From: JALOAD01 sp023228995 [NCBI: Candidatus Muiribacterium halophilum]
GTDB taxonomy: Bacteria; Muiribacteriota; Muiribacteriia; Muiribacteriales
Length of the DNA: 56,933 bases
Assembly: GCA_023228995.1 (NCBI GenBank)
Contig: JALOAD010000021.1
Coordinates: 1-56,933, forward strand
Direction of reading: 5' to 3'
In this document: positions 50,863-56,933 of the stretch, piece by piece
Position numbering within the stretch: the stretch's first letter is position 1
Layout: the number at the start of each line of letters is the position of its first letter
The notes under the pieces: model-generated
Databases searched by the model: none
What the model saw: the letters and a program-made list of their open reading frames with translations, nothing else
Told to the model about the DNA's origin: nothing
Made by a program: the position numbers and the translations under genes

Positions 50863-52118
50863 TAATTGATTTTTTTTCTAATCCACATATATTTTTCTTT
50901 TGCTTTTTTTTCAAAACCAGAATCTTTTGGTTCAAACCATGTTTTACCATGCAGTTCATCAGGTAAATACTGTTGTTTTACAATATTATTCTCAAAATCA
51001 TGTGCATATTTATACTCTTTTCCATAACCTATATCTTTCATAAGTTCTGTTGGAGCATTTCTAAGATGAAGTGGCACTTTTGATTTATTATATTGTCTGG
51101 AAATTTCTTTCATTTTTTTTCCAAACATATAAACAGTATTACTTTTAGGTGCTAAAGCAAGATACACAGCACATTGTATCATAGCATTATCTCCTTCTGG
51201 CAAACCTAAAAATCTTACAGCATCAAGACAAGAATTGGCTTGAATTAAAGCATTAGGATCGGCAATTCCAATATCCTCAGATGCAAATCTTATCATTCTT
51301 CTTATAATATAAAGAGGATCTTCACCTCCCTCAAGCATTCTCATCATCCAAAAAACAGAAGCATCTACATCTGAACCTCTAAGGCTTTTATGAAATGCAG
51401 AAATAATATCATAATGATATTCGCCATTTCTGTCATAACTAATATTAAAATCACCAGTTATTATCTGAGAAAGAGTTTGTTTATCAACACTAAATTTTCC
51501 CATGTTTAGAAAAATTTCTAAAGTATTAAGGACTTTTCTTGCATCTCCACCTGAGTATTTAAATAATATATTGTCAACATTTTCTTCAAAATCAAATCCA
51601 GCTTTTTCACCAGCTCTTTTAATAAGTGTTTTTATATTTTGCTCAGAAAGACTTTCAAAAACAATGATTTTTACTCTTGAAAGCAAAGCATTATTAAGTG
51701 AAAATGAAGGATTTTCAGTTGTTGCTCCAACAATAATTATAGTGCCGTTTTCTATATGAGGCAAAAATGCATCCTGTTGAGCTTTATTAAATCTATGTAT
51801 TTCATCAACAATCATTAGAGTTGGTTTTTCAAACATATTAAATTCTTCTGAAGCTTTTTCAATGATTTTTTTAACTTCAGGAATTCCAGTTGTTACTGCT
51901 GATATAATTTTAAAAGGAAGATTGTATTCTTTTGCTACAATTAAAGCCATTGTGGTTTTTCCACAACCTGGAGGTCCCCAGAAAACCATTGATACAGGTT
52001 TTCTGGATTCCAATATATTTTTTAACACTTTGCCTTGTGAAAGCAAATTCTCCTGACCTATAAAGTCTAAAAGACTTTCTGGTCTAAGTAAATGTGCTAA
52101 AGGTAATGTATTCATCAT
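50862..52118 (-). CDS. rarA: Replication-associated recombination ATPase RarA
   Basis: RarA (MgsA) is an AAA+ ATPase that acts at stalled replication forks. The 418-residue protein has Walker A WGPPGCGKTTMALIVA near residue 46, Walker B MIVDEIHRF (D-E), sensor-1 GATTENPSFSLNNALLSR and the C-terminal oligomerisation part (SDVDASVFWMMRMLEGGEDPLYIIRRMIRFASEDIG). It overlaps the biotin carrier gene by 4 bp and so is co-transcribed with the carboxylase genes, with no clear functional link. Confidence 0.94.
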   Translation of the reverse strand: MMNTLPLAHLLRPESLLDFIGQENLLSQGKVLKNILESRKPVSMVFWGPPGCGKTTMALIVAKEYNLPFKIISAVTTGIPEVKKIIEKASEEFNMFEKPTLMIVDEIHRFNKAQQDAFLPHIENGTIIIVGATTENPSFSLNNALLSRVKIIVFESLSEQNIKTLIKRAGEKAGFDFEENVDNILFKYSGGDARKVLNTLEIFLNMGKFSVDKQTLSQIITGDFNISYDRNGEYHYDIISAFHKSLRGSDVDASVFWMMRMLEGGEDPLYIIRRMIRFASEDIGIADPNALIQANSCLDAVRFLGLPEGDNAMIQCAVYLALAPKSNTVYMFGKKMKEISRQYNKSKVPLHLRNAPTELMKDIGYGKEYKYAHDFENNIVKQQYLPDELHGKTWFEPKDSGFEKKAKEKYMWIRKKIN

Positions 52119-52633
52119 TCAATAACTAACATAACCTGATCTTTTTCAACATTTTCACCTTCAGATACAACAATCTCGCTAATTACACCAGATCGAGCTG
52201 AAAGTATTTCATTTTCCATTTTCATTGCTTCAAGAATAAGAATTAATTCTCCTTCTTTTATCTGCTGACCAGGTTTTACAAGTATATTCATAACTTTACC
52301 AGGAATAAGTGCTCTTATAACTCCTGATTTTTTTCTTTCTACACCTTCTACAATAACTCTATCTCTACCTGCTTTTAGTATAGATACAGGGTATTTTTGA
52401 CCATCAACAATAATATTTTCTGCTAAACCATTATTACCTTTTTCAATTTCAATGTCATGATATTCATTATCTATAAAAATACTTTTGATATCACCGTTTT
52501 CATTAAAACTTACAAATTCCACAACATATTCTTTTCCATCAACAATAACATTTTCATGATTTTCAAGATTTAATTTATCATTATGCTCAATTTTAAACTT
52601 ATCTCTATTATCAACTAAAATTCTATATTTCAT
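52115..52633 (-). CDS. Biotin carboxyl carrier domain protein
   Basis: The 172-residue product ends in a biotinyl domain, with the biotin-accepting lysine K138 in LEAMKMENEI. Residues 1-95 form a leader of beta strands with repeated VDG(K/Q) motifs. It would carry CO2 between the carboxylase and carboxyltransferase encoded just upstream, 3 bp away. It resembles the gamma/carrier subunits of decarboxylase and acyl-CoA carboxylase complexes. Confidence 0.9.
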   Translation of the reverse strand: MKYRILVDNRDKFKIEHNDKLNLENHENVIVDGKEYVVEFVSFNENGDIKSIFIDNEYHDIEIEKGNNGLAENIIVDGQKYPVSILKAGRDRVIVEGVERKKSGVIRALIPGKVMNILVKPGQQIKEGELILILEAMKMENEILSARSGVISEIVVSEGENVEKDQVMLVIE

Positions 52634-52636
52634 TTT

Positions 52637-54133
52637 TTATTCTCCCCATTTTTTTATAATCTTAGATCTTCCAAGAATATTCCAAGGACTTGCATCTTTT
52701 TTACTAAGATTTATTCGAGGAGCTATAGTTTTTTTCTCATTTTCATTATGATAGGACAATGCAGCAACAATTGCAGCTACAAATTCTTTTTGTCTAGCTT
52801 TTTTAAATCTTCTTTCTCTCATTACATGAGTAATAAAATCAGAAACTATTTTTCCTTCATTAAAAAGTTTTGTATTTACAACATTTTCAATAAAAGGCAA
52901 TGTTGTTGATATACCACTGATTTTTGTCTGAGCAACAGCCCATCTGATTTTATTTACCATTTCTTTTCTATAAAGAGATTTAACAAGCAGTCTTCCTATT
53001 TGTGAATCATAATAAGAAGTTACTTCATCACCTGAAAAGTAATCAAATTCAACCCTAACATCTTTTCCACCAGGCATTATAAGCTGTTTTATATTACCAG
53101 AACATGGTTCAAATTTATTAAAATAATCCTCAGCATACAGTCTGCATTCAAAAGCATTTCCTTTTATATTTTCAAGCGGAATTTCTTCAACCTGAATAAT
53201 ATTATCATAAGCAAGACTTATTTGTTGTTTAATAAGATTAAAACCAGTAAGCATTTCAACAACAGCATAATTTACAGGTAATCTTGGATTTAATTCTAAA
53301 AAATAAATATTTTTTTTCTGAACAATAAATTCAAAATTTGCCATTGAATTAAGTGAAATTTTTTCTGATAACTTTTTTGCATATTCAACTATTTTTTTTC
53401 TTATTGAAATATCAATATACTCAGCCGGAGCTTCCGATACTATTTTTTGAAATTTTCTTCTAAGAGAACTATCAGTTGTAGGAAGACTTACATATTCTTT
53501 TGCGTTTCCAACAACAGTTACTTCTATTAAATAAGAATTATCTATATATTCTTCTGCAAGAAGTCTATTTGTATTAAATATTGTTTTACTTTCTTTTTTT
53601 GCTATTTCGAGTTTTTTAAATATATCATCTTTTGAATCAACATATTGAATACCTCTTCCAGCCCAGCCATTAACAGGTTTTATAACAAGAGGTTTTCTTA
53701 ATTTTTCTAAATCTTTTTCTTTTTTTATCTCAAAACCATTTACAATAGGAATTCCTAGTTTTTCAGCCTGTTCTTTCATCCAAATTTTATCTGAAAACTT
53801 TTCAACTTTTTCCCATTCATCACTAATAACTTTAATATTAAGTTTTTTACATTCTTTTAAAAACTCAATATTCTGTGCTAAAAAACCAAATCCTGGATGA
53901 ATTACATCAACTTTTTCTTTTAATGCAATTTCTATTACTTTAGAAAAATTTCTATAATCATCTTTGTATTTTGCCTCACCAATATAATAAGCTTTATCAG
54001 CATATCTTACATGCATTGACTCTTTATCTACATCAGAATAAATAGCAATTGTTTCTATTCCAAGCTCTTTACAAGCTCGAATAATATTAACAGCTATATT
54101 ACCCCTATTTGCTATGAGCATTTTTTTAAACAT
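52637..54133 (-). CDS. Biotin-carboxylase-like subunit with altered active site
   Basis: The 498-residue protein has the fold of biotin carboxylase (LIANRGNIAVNIIRACKEL; VIHPGFGFLAQN; an ATP-grasp region; FECRLYAED). ATP-site acids are kept (E268, E280, N282) with R284 and the R338-equivalent. Relative to E. coli AccC, however, H209, Q233, H236, Q294, E296 and H297 correspond to L202, R225, F228, P286, N288 and Y289. E296 is the catalytic base, so standard bicarbonate activation looks impaired. The Gly-rich loop is also divergent (NGWAGRGIQ). It sits between the carboxyltransferase and carrier genes. Confidence 0.85.
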   Translation of the reverse strand: MFKKMLIANRGNIAVNIIRACKELGIETIAIYSDVDKESMHVRYADKAYYIGEAKYKDDYRNFSKVIEIALKEKVDVIHPGFGFLAQNIEFLKECKKLNIKVISDEWEKVEKFSDKIWMKEQAEKLGIPIVNGFEIKKEKDLEKLRKPLVIKPVNGWAGRGIQYVDSKDDIFKKLEIAKKESKTIFNTNRLLAEEYIDNSYLIEVTVVGNAKEYVSLPTTDSSLRRKFQKIVSEAPAEYIDISIRKKIVEYAKKLSEKISLNSMANFEFIVQKKNIYFLELNPRLPVNYAVVEMLTGFNLIKQQISLAYDNIIQVEEIPLENIKGNAFECRLYAEDYFNKFEPCSGNIKQLIMPGGKDVRVEFDYFSGDEVTSYYDSQIGRLLVKSLYRKEMVNKIRWAVAQTKISGISTTLPFIENVVNTKLFNEGKIVSDFITHVMRERRFKKARQKEFVAAIVAALSYHNENEKKTIAPRINLSKKDASPWNILGRSKIIKKWGE

Positions 54134-54147
54134 AAATTACCTTCTCC

Positions 54148-55692
54148 TTAGAGTGGAATATTACCATGCTTTTTAGCAGGAAGTTCTTCTCTTTTATTTA
54201 CTAGTGAATCAAGAGCAGCTATAAGTCTTGGTCTAGTCTCGCTTGGAATAATAATATCATCAATATATCCAAGTTCTGCTGCAAAATAAGGATTTGCAAA
54301 TTTTTCCTTATAATCATCAATTAATTCAATTTTTTTCATTTCAGGATCTTCTGCATTCATAACTTCTTTTCTATGTATTATATTTATCGCACCTTGTGGA
54401 CCCATAACAGCAATCTCTGCTGATGGCCATGCAAAATTAAAATCAGCTCCAAGATGTTTAGAACACATAACAATATATGCTCCACCATAAGCTTTTCTTG
54501 TAACAACAGTTAGTTTTGGAACACTTGCTTCACTATAAGCATAAAGCATTTTTGCACCGTGTTTTATAATACCGGAATGTTCTTGATCTTTTCCAGGCAA
54601 AAATCCAGGAGTATCAACCATGGTAAGGACAGGTATATTAAAACTATCACAAAATCTTATAAATCTAGCAGCTTTCATAGAAGCAACAACATCAAGAGTT
54701 CCTGCAAGAGATTGCGGATTATTTGCTATAATTCCAATACTTCTTCCACCAAGTCTGCCAAAACCAATAATTACATTTTCAGCATATTTAGGTTGTACTT
54801 CAAAAAAATCTTGATTATCTAATATAAGAGATATTAAATTTCTCATATTATAAGGTTTATTTGGATTATCAGGCACTATTGTATTAAGTTCTTCTTCCAT
54901 TCTATGAGGATTATCTCCACTTTCAACATAAGGAGGATTTTCCATATTATTTGATGGAAGATATGATAATAATTTTCTAATACCTTCAATACATTCCTCG
55001 TCAGTTGGATAAGTAAAATGAGCAACTCCTGAAACTTCCATATGTGCTGAAGCTCCACCAAGTTCTTCTTTGCTTATTTCTTCGTTTGTAACAGTCTTAA
55101 TTACATCTGGACCAGTTATAAACATATTTGAAGTGTTTTCAACCATAAAAATATAATCCATTATGCCTGGTGAATAAACAGCACCTCCAGCACATGGTCC
55201 CATTATTGCTGCTATTTGAGGAACTACACCAGAATATCTGGAATTTCTAAAGAAAATTTCTCCATAACCGCATAAAGACATAACTCCTTCCTGAATCTTT
55301 GCTCCGCCTGAATCATTTAATCCAATTACAGGAGCTCCGTTTCTTGCAGCCATATCCATAACTTTACAGATTTTCTTTGCATGCATTTCACCAACTGCTC
55401 CGCCAATTACAGTAAAATCCTGTGCAAATATATAAATTAGCCTGCCATTCACAGTTCCATATCCTGTTACAACACCATCTCCATAAGGTTTTTTCTTTTC
55501 CAAACCAAAATGAGTACATCTGTGTTTAACAAAAGCATCTATTTCAACAAAAGATCCTGCATCTAAAAGAAGATCTACTCTTTCTCTTGCAGTAAGTTTT
55601 CCTTGTGAATGCTGTTTTTCTATTCTATCAACACCACCACCAAGTTTGATTTTATCTTTTAACTCTCGCAACTTCTCAATTCCAGAAGTCAT
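54148..55692 (-). CDS. Acyl-CoA carboxyltransferase/decarboxylase alpha (PccB/MmdA type)
   Basis: The 514-residue carboxyltransferase has the family features GGGVDRIEKQHSQGKLTARERVDLL near the start, FAQDFTVIGGAVGEMHAKK, LNDSGGAKIQEGV, GPCAGGAVYSPG and MVDTPGFLPGKDQE. It is the type shared by propionyl-CoA carboxylase beta and methylmalonyl-CoA decarboxylase alpha; which one it is cannot be told here. It is the first gene of a cluster with the carboxylase-like and carrier subunits, and a promoter lies at 55748-55776. Confidence 0.92.
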   Translation of the reverse strand: MTSGIEKLRELKDKIKLGGGVDRIEKQHSQGKLTARERVDLLLDAGSFVEIDAFVKHRCTHFGLEKKKPYGDGVVTGYGTVNGRLIYIFAQDFTVIGGAVGEMHAKKICKVMDMAARNGAPVIGLNDSGGAKIQEGVMSLCGYGEIFFRNSRYSGVVPQIAAIMGPCAGGAVYSPGIMDYIFMVENTSNMFITGPDVIKTVTNEEISKEELGGASAHMEVSGVAHFTYPTDEECIEGIRKLLSYLPSNNMENPPYVESGDNPHRMEEELNTIVPDNPNKPYNMRNLISLILDNQDFFEVQPKYAENVIIGFGRLGGRSIGIIANNPQSLAGTLDVVASMKAARFIRFCDSFNIPVLTMVDTPGFLPGKDQEHSGIIKHGAKMLYAYSEASVPKLTVVTRKAYGGAYIVMCSKHLGADFNFAWPSAEIAVMGPQGAINIIHRKEVMNAEDPEMKKIELIDDYKEKFANPYFAAELGYIDDIIIPSETRPRLIAALDSLVNKREELPAKKHGNIPL

Positions 55693-55747
55693 TTTCTATC
55701 CTCCCGAAAAAATTATTTTATTTTATTTAATACATTTATCTTTGTAA

Positions 55748-55776
55748 ATAGTACAAGTCTAATAAGTCATAGTCAA
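55748..55776 (-). promoter_or_regulatory. Promoter of the biotin-carboxylase cluster
   Basis: On the minus strand TTGACT (55771-55776) and TACTAT (55748-55753) lie 17 bp apart, about 55 bp ahead of the ATG. The -10 is a weak match, so the call is moderate. Confidence 0.5.
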
Positions 55777-55845
55777 GTTAAGAAATTAGATTTTATGAAT
55801 TTAACATTTGATATATAAATAAGAAGTCTGCTTTTTTACCAGTGG

Positions 55846-56190
55846 TCATATAGATTTTTTTCGTGAAAATGGTCTTAATATCTTTTCGCCTTTTTTTACC
55901 ATTCCTAGAATTTGTCTTGCTTCTTTTTCAATTCCTTCAAGAGTGTTGAGTTCTTCTATTCTTTTTTCAAGAATTTCAACTTTTTCTCGAATTTGTACAA
56001 TATCTATTTGTTTTTCCTTAAGAATATTTCTGTATCGGGATTTTTCATCAAAATTTATTTTAAACACTGAAAAAATAAATAAAGCAAACACACATAATGA
56101 TATTAAAACTATTTTATAAGAACATTTAACAAAGAAATTAGAGATTATAAATTTTCGTTTTTCTGCTGAAAAATTTAAAATATTATTCAT
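55846..56190 (-). CDS. ftsB: FtsB/DivIC-family septum formation initiator
   Basis: The 114-residue protein has one membrane helix (27-44) and then a coiled coil (DEKSRYRNILKEKQIDIVQIREKVEILEKRIEELNTL) ending in the typical GIEKEARQILGMVKKGE motif. This is the layout of FtsB/DivIC, part of the divisome's FtsQLB core. It stands alone, facing away from the repeat field on its right. Confidence 0.85.
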   Translation of the reverse strand: MNNILNFSAEKRKFIISNFFVKCSYKIVLISLCVFALFIFSVFKINFDEKSRYRNILKEKQIDIVQIREKVEILEKRIEELNTLEGIEKEARQILGMVKKGEKILRPFSRKKSI

Positions 56191-56933
56191 AACATATATT
56201 TCGGAATTAAAGCGAAAAACTCTTAGTATAATATATAAAAAGCAGTTTAAGGGTTGAAAGTTGAGGGTTGAGGGCTAAAGTAAAATCAGTGAAGCTGTGA
56301 CAGGTGAAGCTTGACAAAAAACAAAGTTATTGTGTCACCGGAGAGTCGTAGACTCTTGTTACAAGCAATTTTTTCGTAGAATTAATTGCAGTCACATTTA
56401 TTAAACTCTGTCATCCCGGTATTATTCTGAGCCGGGATCTTCTTTTGATTTCATTATTCAAAAGATTTCTTCTTACTTTATATTATCAATTTTTAATTAT
56501 TAATTATTAATTATTAATTATTAATTATTAATTATTAATTGCTTCATTAACTCTGTCATCCCGGTATTATTCTGAGCCGGGATCTTCTTTAGCTTTATAA
56601 TTATCTATTATTTCATCAAAGAAATATTAATTTATCGGACCACATGAAATTTAACTTCCATGTAAAATTCCCTCTTACGATGTTCGCCTTTGCAATACAT
56701 CCGTATATTGCATACTTCGTAACAGTCTCCATAGTTCCTCTTAATTAATTTTCTTTGATTTCATTATTCAAAAGATTTCTCCTTACTTTATATTATCAAT
56801 TTTTAATTATTAATTATTAATTATTAATTATTAATTGCTTCATTAACTCTGTCATCCCGGTACTATTCTGAGCCGGGATCTTCTTTTGATTTCATTATTC
56901 AAAAGATTTCTCCTTACTTTATATTATCAATTT
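56191..56933. repeat. Repeat field: CCGG palindromes, heptamer VNTR and a nested insert
   Basis: This 743-bp non-coding end contains three copies of the CTCTGTCATCCCGG repeat (starting at 56406, 56551 and 56847), each with a GAGCCGGGATC partner. They are joined by runs of the heptamer TTAATTA (about seven copies at 56493-56540, about five at 56803-56836). The second unit is split at about 56590 by a 160-bp insert with short inverted ends. GTGAAGC-type octamers lie near 56290. No gene is seen. Confidence 0.65.

Noticed and set aside
1-56933. tRNA or rRNA genes
   Set aside because: No cloverleaf-like or rRNA-like GC-rich stretch was seen by eye on either strand; a covariance-model scan (e.g. 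tRNAscan) would be decisive.

Overview
The window is strongly AT-rich and almost entirely protein-coding. About forty-six of its roughly fifty genes are ordinary, densely packed bacterial genes. I see no rRNA or tRNA gene, no CRISPR array and no insertion-sequence transposase. The gene content points to an anaerobic, fermentative bacterium with a Gram-negative-type envelope: an Rnf ion-translocating complex, a SurA/PpiD-type foldase, a Wza-like export protein, SPOR and LysM envelope proteins, and flagellin. It uses alpha-glucans, shown by a secreted GH57 amylase, a maltodextrin ABC importer and a glucan phosphorylase. The exact phylum cannot be read from the sequence. An uncultured lineage of the Muiribacteriota/Riflebacteria kind is a guess only.

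Layout. 1-5.7 kb: a partial secreted-protein gene; a DUF3109-like Cys-cluster gene with radA on the plus strand; then an accessory cassette on the minus strand. The cassette holds two predicted exported or bacteriocin-like proteins, each followed by a CPBP membrane protease, and an S41 peptidase remnant. Three homologous promoters in this stretch have -35/-10 spacers of 17, 20 and 32 bp, the longer two being built of TAC triplets. 6.0-14.8 kb: one minus-strand operon (SPOR protein, NHL propeller, MalF-like and MalG-like permeases, a 70-residue HMA-like protein, a solute-binding lipoprotein, glucan phosphorylase). The solute-binding protein is circularly permuted, and the MalG-like permease carries a ~250-residue extracytoplasmic insert that looks carbohydrate-binding. 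15.0-21.4 kb: rnfCDGEAB plus the radical-SAM gene amrS, with a clear promoter. 21.6-26.8 kb: a zinc-finger-like protein, GH57 amylase, DegT aminotransferase and MBL hydrolase, also with a clear promoter. 27-31.8 kb (plus strand, except one GGDEF-like gene): two HEAT-like genes, rnhB, a degenerate LexA-like regulator, a small FlgM-like protein and efp. 31.9-36.5 kb: capsule/exopolysaccharide export and kinase genes, a TPR-Mrr fusion and an EamA transporter. 36.5-49.8 kb: a UvrD/PcrA helicase, a LysM protein, gamma-carbonic anhydrase, a foldase, mfd, a DUF2723 protein, a FlgN/FliT-like coil and a HAD phosphatase. 49.9-56.2 kb: flagellin, rarA, and a three-gene biotin-dependent carboxylase cluster whose biotin carboxylase lacks several catalytic residues; then an FtsB-like gene. 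56.2-56.9 kb: a repeat field.

How the parts work together. GH57 amylase outside the cytoplasm would make maltodextrins, the ABC system would bring them in (no ATPase gene is present here), and GlgP would phosphorolyse them. Rnf would couple ferredoxin oxidation to ion pumping during fermentation, and the biotin cluster may feed the same CoA metabolism. The strongest leads for something undescribed are the triplet-spacer promoters with their exported-peptide/CPBP modules, the permuted binding protein with its decorated permease, and the catalytically altered biotin carboxylase.
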